Shown: in pieces, positions 38,534-47,327 of the stretch
Layout of the letters: each line of letters begins with the position of its first letter
Position numbering within the stretch: the first letter of the stretch is position 1
From: a virus
Strand: one strand, 5' to 3'
Virus record (IMG/VR): IMGVR_UViG_3300027792_000307
Location: 91,000-154,999 of that record
Length of the DNA: 64,000 bases
Program-made: the position numbers and the translations under genes
The notes under the pieces: generated by a model
What the model was told of the DNA's origin: nothing
Database searches by the model: none
The model's input: only the letters and a program-made list of their open reading frames with translations

Positions 38534-41346
38534 TAAGTAGTCACCACCGTAGTAGAGCCGAGATTACTATTTTCTGAACGCCAAACATAATAATCCTCTG
38601 TCCATCCATTGGAATTAGTAATACTAACAGTTTCTGGATCTTCGAAACCACCTTCAAACCCACCAACCCAAAAAGTAATGGTTCCTAATCTCTTTGGAAA
38701 TGCAAATAATAGATATTCACCAACCCCAGAATTTACAGCATCCCAAGTTTGAGTATTATCGTTAGTTATCTCACTGTTAGCTAATCCTTCCACATCTGCC
38801 TCTGTAAATGTATCTGTTTTACTAGTAACTCCATAATACAATGGATTAATCGAAGCTACAGATGTTGTTGTAACTAGGGAAGAGTTACCAAGATTTGGAA
38901 GATTTGATGCATATACTTTATAGTTCTCTGTATAACCTGCAGAATTGACTACAGAAACATATGCATGACCTGAAAAGGCACAAGATATACTATTAAATAA
39001 GAATCCTGTTCCACCATCACTCTCGTAATCGCTACCGCTTGGTATACTTGTATATGTTGCTGGAAACGCAAATACTAAATATTGTCCTGCACCGGCATTA
39101 ATTGAAAAACTACTAGTTTGGTCGTTACTTATTGTACCAGTTAAACTTTCTATATCAGCTTCAGAAATTGACTTATTTTTAGTTAATACACCATAATATA
39201 TGTAATTTCTAAAGTATATAGATGTTTCTGTTTCAGTGTCTGTATCTGAACCAGCTTGTGCACTCAATCTAAAACTCAAATAATAATCTTTTGCAGCCGG
39301 ATAACTTATAGCTTTTGTACTATTTGACCCAGCTGTATATGCAGGTCCAGTCATTTCTCCTATTGTACCAGATTTAGAATAACTTGTAGTATTATATCCA
39401 ATAGTTACCCAAGTTGTAGTTGGTGGTCCATTATTATATGTAGCTGTATAAGACATAGCACTTTGAGCCTTCCAAGTTCCAGTTCCTATAAGTTGTGTTG
39501 TTGATTCCCCATCACTAAATGAGGCGATTGTGAAAACAAAGGTAGCATTATAGGCTGCAGGAACCCAATTTGTTCCATTCCATTTTAAAACTTGGTCTCT
39601 TGTAGGCTCAGTAGATTTAGTGTCAACATCTTCAAGCATATTAATTTCTGCAATACCAGATTTAAACGCTATAGAAGATATAGCGTAGAATCCAGATGCA
39701 CCAGACCATGCTACATCTTCTCCACCTAATCCAGAAGCCGCATAAAGAGTATGATCAAATATATCCTTTACTCTCTGAGCTGAAGCATAAGATTTTTTAG
39801 TTAATCCAGATACAACATAGAATTGATAAGCTCCGGACCATAATCCTAATGTACTGTGGGTGTGTGAAGCTATAGAGAATATTCCCGTGCTTGTAGATAT
39901 ATATGCTGAATGTAGCTTTGCTCCAGAATTTGTAAAATAATGACCTAATGACGAAGGATAATATCTAGATTTTACCGCAGAACTACCTGGGAATCTTATT
40001 CTAATATTACTAGAATCTGCATAAAGTTTCTTTGCGTTAGAAGAATAATTAAATAATGAATCTACTCTTGTATCCAAATTAGACGAAATAGTATTAATTA
40101 AAGATCTTGTTACATTGGAAGATGTAATATAATCTATATGATTAAATATATCTTTTACTCTTTGACCAGAACTATAAGCTTTCTTTGTAAGAGAGGAAAC
40201 CGAATAATATCCTAATGCACCAGACCAGGCAACATCTGAAGTTGATATACTAGATGCTTTATATAATGTATGGTCAAACAAATCTTTTACTTTTTGCCCA
40301 GATAGATATCCTTTTACTGCATTTGTGGATATATTAGTATAACCTAATACACTTAAAGATAATGCCGCACCTTGACCAGAAATTGCTCTAGTATTATCTA
40401 CCCAAGGAGTTAATCCAGTGGAAGCATTAAGATAAACCCAACTGGATGTTCCACCTCCTCCCCCAGTTAAATCTGTTTGTGCTGACCAGAAATTATTTGA
40501 GACATCCCATTTTAGTACCTTTGCACTAATAGGTGTAGTCAGTTTTGAGATATTTAATCCTGCTATTTTTCCAGATGCATTATATTTTGAAATTATACTA
40601 GACGAACCCGGGAATCTAAATCTTACATTACTAGAATTAGCATATAAAGATTTATTACTAGACCAATTAAATAAACTATCTATACGAGTATCAATATTAG
40701 ATGAAATATTATTTATTAAGTTTCTATTTACAAGTGAACTTGCTGGATATAATGACTTATTGGATGAAAAGTTGTATAAGGAGTCAATTCTTATATCAAT
40801 GTTGCTAGATATAGCATTTATCAAAGACCTATTTATATTTGCACTCCCAGCAAAGATTGATAAAGATTCGGTTTCGGTATAATATCTATTATCGTGAGTA
40901 TGGGAAGAAGCTCCGTATTTATTTAGAGCGTTTGAAGACCAATTAAATAAAGAATCTATTCTTGAATCTAAATTGGATGAAATTGAATTAATTAAATTTC
41001 TATTAACTTGTGAACTTCCAGCGTAAAGTCTCCTAGCATTTGAAGAATAATTAAAAATAGAGTCTATTCTAGTATCTATATTGGAAGAAATAGAATCTAT
41101 TAAAGCCCTGCTAACGCTAGAGCTTGCAGCAAAAAGAGATTTAGATTCCGTTTCTGTATAATATCTTGAATCGTGAATATGTAAAGTGGTATCACCACTA
41201 TCAGTTAAATCTACCCATTTTGTACCCCCGGATTGTAAGTATCTTAATCTTGCATTACTAGAAGTAGCTTCGGTAAAATCAACAAAGTCATCCCAATCTT
41301 GTGATTTTATTAAATCCCCTGGAGATTTATTATCGTTAAAAGCCAT
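38533..41346 (-). CDS. Tail fibre, 937 aa
   Basis: Anchor MAFNDNKSPGDLIKSQDWDDF is distantly similar to the MTW..SQ...EWN anchors. Residues ~30-560 repeat an 18-20-residue unit (ISSNIDTRIDSLFNWSSN) about eight times, consistent with a trimeric fibrous shaft. The C-terminal ~370 residues contain two related beta-rich tip domains (YYGVLTKNKSISEADIESLT and YYGVTSKTDTFTEADVEGLA), i.e. an internal tip duplication. It is the first adhesin after the tail chaperones in transcription order. Confidence 0.8.
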   Translation of the reverse strand: MAFNDNKSPGDLIKSQDWDDFVDFTEATSSNARLRYLQSGGTKWVDLTDSGDTTLHIHDSRYYTETESKSLFAASSSVSRALIDSISSNIDTRIDSIFNYSSNARRLYAGSSQVNRNLINSISSNLDSRIDSLFNWSSNALNKYGASSHTHDNRYYTETESLSIFAGSANINRSLINAISSNIDIRIDSLYNFSSNKSLYPASSLVNRNLINNISSNIDTRIDSLFNWSSNKSLYANSSNVRFRFPGSSSIISKYNASGKIAGLNISKLTTPISAKVLKWDVSNNFWSAQTDLTGGGGGTSSWVYLNASTGLTPWVDNTRAISGQGAALSLSVLGYTNISTNAVKGYLSGQKVKDLFDHTLYKASSISTSDVAWSGALGYYSVSSLTKKAYSSGQRVKDIFNHIDYITSSNVTRSLINTISSNLDTRVDSLFNYSSNAKKLYADSSNIRIRFPGSSAVKSRYYPSSLGHYFTNSGAKLHSAYISTSTGIFSIASHTHSTLGLWSGAYQFYVVSGLTKKSYASAQRVKDIFDHTLYAASGLGGEDVAWSGASGFYAISSIAFKSGIAEINMLEDVDTKSTEPTRDQVLKWNGTNWVPAAYNATFVFTIASFSDGESTTQLIGTGTWKAQSAMSYTATYNNGPPTTTWVTIGYNTTSYSKSGTIGEMTGPAYTAGSNSTKAISYPAAKDYYLSFRLSAQAGSDTDTETETSIYFRNYIYYGVLTKNKSISEADIESLTGTISNDQTSSFSINAGAGQYLVFAFPATYTSIPSGSDYESDGGTGFLFNSISCAFSGHAYVSVVNSAGYTENYKVYASNLPNLGNSSLVTTTSVASINPLYYGVTSKTDTFTEADVEGLANSEITNDNTQTWDAVNSGVGEYLLFAFPKRLGTITFWVGGFEGGFEDPETVSITNSNGWTEDYYVWRSENSNLGSTTVVTT

Positions 41347-41472
41347 TTATAATCCTATTAAACAAATAAATATGAATTAAAAAAATATTAAACATAGAAT
41401 CATATACTCATTTAATTAAGCGACACTGAAAAATGTTAACTGCTTTAACCAATAACATATATGACTCGTCCA

Positions 41473-41676
41473 TTAATGTCTCCTGGATTTTGATTTTCTT
41501 TCGGCTTCTTTATAAGCCTTTTCCTTTTCTTGATATTCGTAAATTATATGTTGCTCTAAGAATGCTACACCTAGCGGGTCTCTTTTACGTAAATCACCTA
41601 ATTCCATAGGAGTTTTATGTAATAGTTTACAGATTTCCATTTCTAGGTGCCCAACACCACTATTTACGAAAGGATT
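41473..41676 (-). CDS. Tail assembly chaperone C-terminal (T) part, made by frameshift
   Basis: In a gap without long ORFs, the frame one base ahead of the upstream chaperone is open from a TGA at 41677-41679 to TAA at 41473-41475. It encodes NPFVNSGVGHLEMEICKLL, then KTPMELGDLRKRDPLGVAFL and a charged helix, which fits the T domain fused to the G protein in many tailed phages. A +1 shift (or -2) near 41668 would give a ~221-aa G-T fusion. An internal ATG (41640) could alternatively start a free 55-aa protein. In other phages such fusions recruit tube subunits to the tape measure. Confidence 0.68.
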   Translation of the reverse strand, partial: NPFVNSGVGHLEMEICKLLHKTPMELGDLRKRDPLGVAFLEQHIIYEYQEKEKAYKEAERKSKSRRH

Positions 41677-41677
41677 T
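41660..41677 (-). other. Probable ribosomal frameshift site (+1 or -2)
   Basis: The two frames overlap only between the zero-frame TAG (41660-41662) and the +1-frame TGA (41677-41679). Within this window the minus strand reads ATG AAA TCC TTT CGT AAA TAG. A tRNA-Phe on TTT can re-pair with TTC one base forward, and the next zero-frame codon is an arginine CGT, a plausible +1 slip. A -2 shift gives the same downstream frame. Inferred from frames and from known G/GT biology. Confidence 0.55.
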
Positions 41678-42139
41678 CATCTCTTCTTCTGACACTGGTC
41701 CAGCTTGATTAGCTTTAATTAGTTCTGTTATAAAACTTTGTAGTGAGAAAAAGGATATTTTTGTTTTCCAAAACTCTTCATTTAGAGTTGTATCTACTGA
41801 TAATTTTGCAGCTATTTTTGGCAATTGGTCGTAAACATCCAACATACGCTGGATTGACTTTTGATCCATTCTTCCTTCATACATAGCAGCTTCTGTAGAT
41901 AATCTCATTATACTAATCATTTCCTCTTGGGTTGGTCTCCTAGCCTTAATAGTTCTACGAGTCTCTATTGAGGAATTAAATACAACATTCAATAAATCTT
42001 CTTTATAATCCCGTTCTAATTTATCTCGTGTTGCTATTTGCTTCAAAATTTCTTGTAAATCCCCTTGTTCTTTCTTTTCCACTTTTTTTTCTAATTTTTC
42101 TTTTTCTAGTTCTAAAGGTGTTTTCGCTTCTTCTACCAT
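41660..42139 (-). CDS. Tail assembly chaperone (G-like), 159 aa
   Basis: Helical, charged protein (LELEKEKLEKKVEKKEQGDL near the N-terminus; then RRPTQEEMISIMRLSTEAA and FFSLQSFITELIKANQ) located immediately after the tail-tube genes, where tailed phages encode the G chaperone. It ends in EEEMKSFRK at the frameshift site. The start is placed at ATG 42139, which has a GGTGC ribosome-binding-like motif; an upstream in-frame ATG (42190) would add 17 hydrophobic residues of doubtful reality. No sequence signature of the family is decisive, so the call depends on position and the overlapping frame. Confidence 0.65.
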   Translation of the reverse strand: MVEEAKTPLELEKEKLEKKVEKKEQGDLQEILKQIATRDKLERDYKEDLLNVVFNSSIETRRTIKARRPTQEEMISIMRLSTEAAMYEGRMDQKSIQRMLDVYDQLPKIAAKLSVDTTLNEEFWKTKISFFSLQSFITELIKANQAGPVSEEEMKSFRK

Positions 42140-42211
42140 AAAAACGCACCAAATGCATATAATGCATTTAAAAAATAAAAATAAATACATACATAAAACA
42201 TCTATTAGTAA

Positions 42212-42694
42212 TTACGGCCATATACTATCTGCAATGACAGTATAACTTCCAGTTCTCGATGTGGATATTTTATATGGATATAAAACTGTGAAGTCCACTG
42301 AACCTTCTGTTATATCTTCAGCTGACCCAAGAGTAAAGTCGAATCCTGTAACTTGGCAACTTCTTAGATAGAAGTGTAATGAATTTGTACCGCAATTACC
42401 AGATATACCAAAATTTGTACCATTAATTAAGCAACCTAGCATTACACCTAGACCCGTATTATACATCTTACAACCAGTTAAAGAGCCTTCTGCAGTTAAT
42501 GCACCGGCTATAGAATAGTTAGCTATTTCTCCCACAAGTTCTTGTTCCACGGTTCCTTTTGCTAATGTAAGAGTAAAATCTGACACTGCAAAACTTCCGT
42601 GAGCTGTCATAGTTGTTCCTGGGGCTGCTGTACCACCTACAAACCAAATAGCTGCATCATTACCTTTATAAATTGTTGGGTTGGATTGTGCCAT
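42212..42694 (-). CDS. Tail tube protein paralogue A, 160 aa
   Basis: Beta-rich, with FAVSDFTLTLAKGTVEQELVG and HFYLRSCQVTGFDFTLG, which align with the same segments of the next protein (IGDFTLTF...TQSLIG and SFYLTSCQVTGYDVTLG). Order between tail terminator and chaperone matches the major tail tube protein. A textbook archaeal-type GGGGTGAT ribosome-binding site precedes the ATG. Two tandem copies are unusual (see findings). Confidence 0.72.
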   Translation of the reverse strand: MAQSNPTIYKGNDAAIWFVGGTAAPGTTMTAHGSFAVSDFTLTLAKGTVEQELVGEIANYSIAGALTAEGSLTGCKMYNTGLGVMLGCLINGTNFGISGNCGTNSLHFYLRSCQVTGFDFTLGSAEDITEGSVDFTVLYPYKISTSRTGSYTVIADSIWP

Positions 42695-42700
42695 TTTTTA

Positions 42701-43189
42701 TCACCCCTTCACCGCCCCACCGGCATAAACCAATTTTTGTGGGATCATATCAATAAAATCAATACTTGCATTCGTGACGGTTCCAGCATCTCCAAGTGTC
42801 ACATCATAACCAGTAACTTGGCATGATGTTAGATAGAAACTAATATATGATGCTTCCAAAGTAGAAACATTCCCAGAAATAGCTATATATTTCGTGCTAG
42901 TCTTATATGTTCCTGTATCAACCAAGTTTTCTAATAGAATATCCAAATTTCCACCGAACTTTGACAATGTTAATGAACCATCACAAGTAACCGATCCTCT
43001 CGCTGTATAAGGACCAGGTACTCCTATTAAAGATTGAGTAACCGTGTCACTACCGAATGTTAAAGTGAAATCACCGATTCCGTATGTATTATATGAGTAA
43101 GATGAGCTATTACTTAGAATTGGGATAGTCCCCGCGTTATGTGAACACATATATATTCTTGCGTCTCTTCCTGTTACAGTACCTACCAT
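42701..43189 (-). CDS. Tail tube protein paralogue B, 162 aa
   Basis: Paralogous to the adjacent 160-aa protein over most of its length; it also has the SCQVTGYD motif and alternating hydrophobic strands. It has a GAGGTAA ribosome-binding site. Either paralogue could be the main tube subunit and the other a minor tube, tube-initiator or decorated form. Confidence 0.72.
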   Translation of the reverse strand: MVGTVTGRDARIYMCSHNAGTIPILSNSSSYSYNTYGIGDFTLTFGSDTVTQSLIGVPGPYTARGSVTCDGSLTLSKFGGNLDILLENLVDTGTYKTSTKYIAISGNVSTLEASYISFYLTSCQVTGYDVTLGDAGTVTNASIDFIDMIPQKLVYAGGAVKG

Positions 43190-43230
43190 ACTTTTACCTC
43201 TTTATATTAAAATTTTAAATACATATGACA

Positions 43231-43632
43231 TTAATCTTCACTAAATCTTGTGTAAGTATATGTTTGTAGTTTTCTATACGCATTAAACGCTTCTTCATAC
43301 ATATCTATATCGTTCATTTTTTTACATGACCCAGAAGCTATCAATAAAGGAACAATAGCGTCTGCTATTGAGTAAGTCTGCTTTCTGCTGGTTCTGGAAT
43401 AGATATCTATGGAAAAAACAAATGTTTCTTCCCTAATTCTACTTCCAGCCGGTGAAGTTCTATAACCAAGATAACCCTTATCCATACCTGATATTTGATT
43501 AATAATCACGCATGGGAAGTTATCCATTGTTTTCCTCCAACCAACAATTATATCTTTTTTTGGAACTAAAGAAGTTACCGAACTTGAACTAACAATATAA
43601 CTTCTAATATCAATTAATGCGTCACTTGACAT
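43231..43632 (-). CDS. Tail terminator/completion protein, 133 aa
   Basis: Pattern of DUF3168-like tail completion proteins: an N-terminal helix (ALIDIRSYIVSSSSVTSLV), GW...NFPCVIINQISG, then a strand FVFSIDIYSRT and an amphipathic helix (YSIADAIVPLL). It caps the tail tube for joining to the head. Position between connector proteins and tube proteins agrees. Confidence 0.7.
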   Translation of the reverse strand: MSSDALIDIRSYIVSSSSVTSLVPKKDIIVGWRKTMDNFPCVIINQISGMDKGYLGYRTSPAGSRIREETFVFSIDIYSRTSRKQTYSIADAIVPLLIASGSCKKMNDIDMYEEAFNAYRKLQTYTYTRFSED

Positions 43633-43633
43633 A

Positions 43634-44134
43634 TTAACCTAAAGAATTAATTAAATTATTCTTATATCTTTCATATATATTAAGAACAGCATCTCTTTCA
43701 GATATCATTGCCTGTGTAAGATAAAATTTTCCCTGGATATTTCCAAGTATTTTATACCCGAAATATTCTGTATGTCCTTCCTGTGCACCTATAGGCATAG
43801 GACCTAAAGCCGGGTCTCTATTATATATATAAAATCCACCATATTCCATCAATTTCGCATGAGGTGATGTATAAGTTAAACTTCCTTTTATTCTTTTACC
43901 TTCAGACCAAGTTTCTATTACTTTACTATCTTCTATACTCTGTTCCTCTGCACCATATTGTACCCCATGACCCCATATAAGATTAGAATTAAGATTCTCC
44001 ATTGCCTTTAAATGGATATGTTGTAATGCTTCGGCTGTAGCTTCTATTGCATACGATTCGATTCCACATTCTAATTTCTTTAGCTTTCTTTTCAAGTCTC
44101 CTTCTACTTTTGCTGTCATCCAAGCCGTGGTCAT
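43634..44134 (-). CDS. HK97 gp10-like neck protein, 166 aa
   Basis: The segment GSLTYTSPHAKLMEYGGF corresponds to the conserved SxYAxxxEYGT end of gp10-family neck proteins, preceded by an N-terminal helix (IEATAEALQHIHLKAMENL). It probably sits in the head-tail interface. Overlaps the head-closure gene by ATGA. Confidence 0.75.
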   Translation of the reverse strand: MTTAWMTAKVEGDLKRKLKKLECGIESYAIEATAEALQHIHLKAMENLNSNLIWGHGVQYGAEEQSIEDSKVIETWSEGKRIKGSLTYTSPHAKLMEYGGFYIYNRDPALGPMPIGAQEGHTEYFGYKILGNIQGKFYLTQAMISERDAVLNIYERYKNNLINSLG

Positions 44135-44469
44135 ATTTGTTCCAAGAGAACTGTTTTATGATGGGTATTACTATCTATCATAGTTTCTCTAACTCTATAT
44201 AAATCTGAACCATACACAACTCTGTCTCCGGTGTTTATATTTTCTGAATAATCCATAAAACACTTGTATTTTACATCGTCGTACTTTCCAGTAGTTAGTA
44301 TAGATTCCTTATCTGACAAGTGATACAACACTGAATATGGACTAACCCTACAAGTTATACCTGTCGCAGTTTGTGTTGAATAAGAATATGCCCACTCTCC
44401 AAAATCGTTCTGAGATGAATATGGAACATTCTTATATATTTTATGAATTAACAATCCATCGAAAGACAT
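44131..44469 (-). CDS. Head-closure/head-tail joining protein, 112 aa
   Basis: Small beta-barrel type: ATGITCRVSPYS, then INTGDRVVYGSDLYRVRE and a final HHKTVLLEQ strand, the usual end of head-closure proteins. Gene order (adaptor, closure, neck, terminator, tube) supports this. Overlaps the neck gene. Confidence 0.7.
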   Translation of the reverse strand: MSFDGLLIHKIYKNVPYSSQNDFGEWAYSYSTQTATGITCRVSPYSVLYHLSDKESILTTGKYDDVKYKCFMDYSENINTGDRVVYGSDLYRVRETMIDSNTHHKTVLLEQI

Positions 44470-44470
44470 A

Positions 44471-44887
44471 TTAATCGTTTACTTTGTAAAAAGGCCATTT
44501 ATCACTTCTAGTTCCAGCTATTTCTGCTTCTAGCATCTCTATTGCCATTGTTCTCCAAGAACTAGCTAAATCGTAGGCTGCTGATTTTCCTGAAATATTC
44601 CCACCCTTAAACAAAGAATAGGAATAATCTCCTAGTTTTTCTGTTGCTATTTGATTATATTTACTTGCTAAAGAAGGATTTTCTATTACTTTACAAGCAA
44701 CTAACAGTAAAGCCGGAATTCTACCTTTTTCTGAACTTGTAATACCATAGACAACTTTTATATATTTTTCAACAGATTCTATTTTTAATAGAAGTTCTGC
44801 CGTAGATATATCATCGTAATCTAAAGGAGGAGAAAAGAAATTTCTTACCTCATATTCTGGTGCTAAAGTTGGTACGTAATCTACCAT
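44471..44887 (-). CDS. Head-tail adaptor, 138 aa
   Basis: Helical connector pattern: DDISTAELLLKIESVEKYIK...ALLLVACKVIENP, then a long helix and DLASSWRTMAIEMLEAE. Such proteins dock on the portal as a ring. Position directly after capsid genes and before head closure agrees. Start overlaps the 86-aa gene stop. Confidence 0.68.
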   Translation of the reverse strand: MVDYVPTLAPEYEVRNFFSPPLDYDDISTAELLLKIESVEKYIKVVYGITSSEKGRIPALLLVACKVIENPSLASKYNQIATEKLGDYSYSLFKGGNISGKSAAYDLASSWRTMAIEMLEAEIAGTRSDKWPFYKVND

Positions 44888-45147
44888 TAATCAGACATCT
44901 CCCCTAATTCTGGTCTTATTTTTCTAAAATCTAGTTTCTGTTTTGGCTTTATAGTAGAATCTATTGGAAATGGAGATTGCTTAACTACAAATGATTTCTC
45001 ATTTGTTTTTCCTCCACCCAAAGATCCTGTTATTTCTAAAGATATAAGTTCATCCGATGTATACCCATCTTTATCTCTCATAGCTGATATTCTATCTTTC
45101 TCGGAAGTCTTTGAAAGAAAGTTTTGGTTACCTTTACCATGTAACAT
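44887..45147 (-). CDS. Hypothetical head-region protein, 86 aa
   Basis: No family recognised. Basic, with SLEITGSLGGGKTNEKSF in the middle; the GGGKT is not a convincing P-loop because it lacks flanking beta strand and helix. It overlaps both neighbours (TAATG and ATTAATG-type junctions). It may be a minor head or connector-associated protein. Confidence 0.5.
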   Translation of the reverse strand: MLHGKGNQNFLSKTSEKDRISAMRDKDGYTSDELISLEITGSLGGGKTNEKSFVVKQSPFPIDSTIKPKQKLDFRKIRPELGEMSD

Positions 45148-45380
45148 TATGTTCTACTGTATAATGGAATATATGCAGCTGCACCGGTTGGTCCATATGT
45201 TGAACCAGATACATAATGTATTTTAAGCCATCCTAAACAAGCCGCAGTTGACGGTGTATAAGCATTAGTCCAAGTACCTAAACCACAGTTTGTACCGTCA
45301 TTGTAAACTATAAAACCTCTTCCATCCTCTGATAATTTGAATTTTTCAATTTCTAGGACTGGAATTTTTGCTCCAACCAT
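45147..45380 (-). CDS. Hypothetical head-region protein, 77 aa
   Basis: Contains GRGFIVYNDGTNCGLGTW and WLKIHYVSGSTYG, suggesting a small beta-rich virion protein. It is the first gene after the terminator that follows the capsid gene and has an AAAGGAG ribosome-binding site. Could be a capsid fibre or connector accessory; not assignable. Confidence 0.5.
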   Translation of the reverse strand: MVGAKIPVLEIEKFKLSEDGRGFIVYNDGTNCGLGTWTNAYTPSTAACLGWLKIHYVSGSTYGPTGAAAYIPLYSRT

Positions 45381-45402
45381 AATTTAACTCCTTTTATATA
45401 AC

Positions 45403-45434
45403 ATTAAAAAATAAAAAGTAGAGAGAATCTCTAC
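45403..45434 (-). terminator. Hairpin plus T-run terminator after the capsid gene
   Basis: Directly after the capsid stop codon, the minus strand reads GTAGAGA-TTC-TCTCTAC (7-bp perfect stem, 45418-45434) followed by TTTTTATTTTTT. It looks like an intrinsic terminator and may allow capsid mRNA to be made in excess over downstream genes. Confidence 0.65.
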
Positions 45435-46409
45435 CTATTTATGATAGATGATACAGGCTGATTTTTCTTGAAGAACATCCGTACCGTATCTCATAGTACA
45501 GGATATTCCAATAAGATCGTGGATTGGGTCATCATATTGTTCAACGGTTATATCTCGTCTCATGCAAATTGTTGCGAAGTCATTCTTTGAGAATACCATA
45601 GCTGTTACATCTGAACCGGCGGTTGTATCATCCCATGTTGGGGTTGCAGAATCCGTAACTGTACCATAGTAAGGCTTCAATCCCATAATAGTTGGGACTT
45701 TTCCTTGATTTAAAGAATTGCTTTGTCCAGCGAATGTAACATACGCTAAATTAGAATCCTGTAATAGATAGGCCTCTGCTGTTGGATGAATTAATAGAAT
45801 ATCTGGCATATAATTTTGTTTCTTAATTTTTGATACTGCTAGAGCTAAATCTGAAACAGAGATATGTGGTCCAGCTGGGCTCATAGTGTTTGTAGTAACT
45901 TTATATGTTCCTTGAAGCATCTGATATAATACATCTCGGTTGAGTTTATTCTCTAATCTTGAACCGGCCTTTTTAAGTTCCAATTCAACAATATCAAATA
46001 AACTATCCTCAATCAACTCATTAGTAATGAGTGGCCGAGTTCCAATTTTATTGATAGTGATATCCTGTTTGGTAAACTCCTGTGTATCAATATCAATTTT
46101 AGCTCCTTCCGCAATATTAGTTGCATAAGTTCCACTTTGTCCCTTTACGAAACGAACCGAATATGTTTTTGTGTTAATAGTAGGAACTACTTCCCTCATA
46201 CATCTAGCTGGTTCTGCACCCTCTATAATAGTTTTATAAACTTCCTCTTGAACAAGTGTGGAATCAGTTATTGCCGTGTTTTCACTTTGAAGTAATGTTT
46301 TATAGGCCGCTTCTCCAATTGTTTTCTTAAATGATTCCTTCGCCATTAATTTTGAACGTTCTGCGTTCCCAGCAAATCCATATTCCAATAATTTGGTTAA
46401 CTTACTCAT
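45435..46409 (-). CDS. Major capsid protein, HK97-fold-like, 324 aa
   Basis: N-terminal helical part, then TSYSV/YSVRFVKGQSGTYA-type E-loop strand and EGAKIDIDTQEFTKQDITI, ITNELIEDSLFDIVELELKK (spine helix) and a P-domain ending in FSKNDFATICMRRDITVEQY. This is the order of HK97-like capsid proteins. It lies after the protease/scaffold and decoration genes, and is followed by a strong terminator, as expected for the most abundant head protein. No long N-terminal delta domain is present, agreeing with a separate scaffold. Confidence 0.82.
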   Translation of the reverse strand: MSKLTKLLEYGFAGNAERSKLMAKESFKKTIGEAAYKTLLQSENTAITDSTLVQEEVYKTIIEGAEPARCMREVVPTINTKTYSVRFVKGQSGTYATNIAEGAKIDIDTQEFTKQDITINKIGTRPLITNELIEDSLFDIVELELKKAGSRLENKLNRDVLYQMLQGTYKVTTNTMSPAGPHISVSDLALAVSKIKKQNYMPDILLIHPTAEAYLLQDSNLAYVTFAGQSNSLNQGKVPTIMGLKPYYGTVTDSATPTWDDTTAGSDVTAMVFSKNDFATICMRRDITVEQYDDPIHDLIGISCTMRYGTDVLQEKSACIIYHK

Positions 46410-46468
46410 AATTTAAATCCATATATTAAAAGACAGTAAAACATAAACATAATAACATAAAGATAGAA

Positions 46469-46876
46469 TTAAACTAATAGAACTCTACAAACTGTACCAT
46501 TGGTTGTATCAGCTGTAACAGTTTCTAAAGCTACTCCAACTTTTGCCCCAGCAACTGCCGTTCTTGAAGCTAAGTATCCATCTTCTGTATCTGAAGCTGC
46601 TTGTAAGTCATCACCAACTGTTGCTGCTCCAGAAATTCTAACTCTTACTATATTCCCAGGACCCCAGACTGCAAGATACTCATTATCAGTCACATCATAA
46701 GCTGATACACCAACACAACCAGTATCATCTTTGTCAGAACAAACCTTCACTTCCATAGTATCTTTTACTTTAACTAGTTGTCCGGCTTTTATGGTACCAG
46801 AAGCTTTATAATTATATGCTGCAGCTCCTTCCTGTAAAATAATGTCATCTCCAATTGCTTTCCATGTGAGTGTCAT
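46469..46876 (-). CDS. Capsid decoration protein paralogue, 135 aa
   Basis: DUF2190-like beta barrel: YKASGTIKAGQLVKVKDTME, GVSAYDVTDNEYLAVWGPG and a final VGVALETVTADTTNGTV. The neighbouring 128-aa gene is a close paralogue. Such proteins bind outside the capsid lattice. Has an AGAGAGAT ribosome-binding-like site. Confidence 0.75.
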   Translation of the reverse strand: MTLTWKAIGDDIILQEGAAAYNYKASGTIKAGQLVKVKDTMEVKVCSDKDDTGCVGVSAYDVTDNEYLAVWGPGNIVRVRISGAATVGDDLQAASDTEDGYLASRTAVAGAKVGVALETVTADTTNGTVCRVLLV

Positions 46877-46911
46877 AATTATCTCTCTTTTATTTTAACA
46901 AATATAATACA

Positions 46912-47298
46912 TTAAGTTAATAAAACTTTAACTGAAGTAGCTGTAGCTACTGTTTCAAGAGCTACACCAATTTTAGCTCCAGCAGCTGGACTAGAACTTC
47001 CAACGTGACCAGCAGCAGAATTTACACACAAGTCATCACCAACAGTTATAGATCCAGAACTCATACATCTTACTATATTACCTGGACCCCAAACAGCTAA
47101 GTATTCATTGTCTGTAACATCGTAAGCTGCAACTCCAACAACACCAGTACTCATAGTTGGTGCTATTTTAACTTCCATTGTATCAGCTGGATAAACAACT
47201 TGTCCCTTTTTAATTGTACCTGAAGCTTTAAAATTATAAGCCGAGGTTCCTTCTTGAAAAATAATATCATCTGAAGGAGACGTGAATGTTAATGCCAT
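46912..47298 (-). CDS. Capsid decoration protein paralogue, 128 aa
   Basis: Shares SAYNFKASGTIKKGQVV and VAAYDVTDNEYLAVWGPGN with the adjacent protein; clearly a tandem duplicate. One copy may decorate threefold or quasi-threefold sites while the other has a different position. AAGGAAA ribosome-binding site. Confidence 0.75.
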   Translation of the reverse strand: MALTFTSPSDDIIFQEGTSAYNFKASGTIKKGQVVYPADTMEVKIAPTMSTGVVGVAAYDVTDNEYLAVWGPGNIVRCMSSGSITVGDDLCVNSAAGHVGSSSPAAGAKIGVALETVATATSVKVLLT

Positions 47299-47327
47299 AA
47301 TTTATTTCCTTTTATTTTAAACAGAAT

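Noticed and set aside
7476-41346. Diversity-generating retroelement acting on the adhesins
   Set aside because: No reverse transcriptase, template/variable repeat pair or adenine-biased substitutions were noticed in the window; the adhesin repeats are ordinary shaft modules.
41408-41473. 21-aa ORF starting on the T-domain stop (TAATG)
   Set aside because: Coupled start is suggestive but the product is too short and without features; left out.
44887-45147. P-loop ATPase suggested by GGGKT in the 86-aa protein
   Set aside because: No flanking hydrophobic strand, no Walker B, and the protein is too small.
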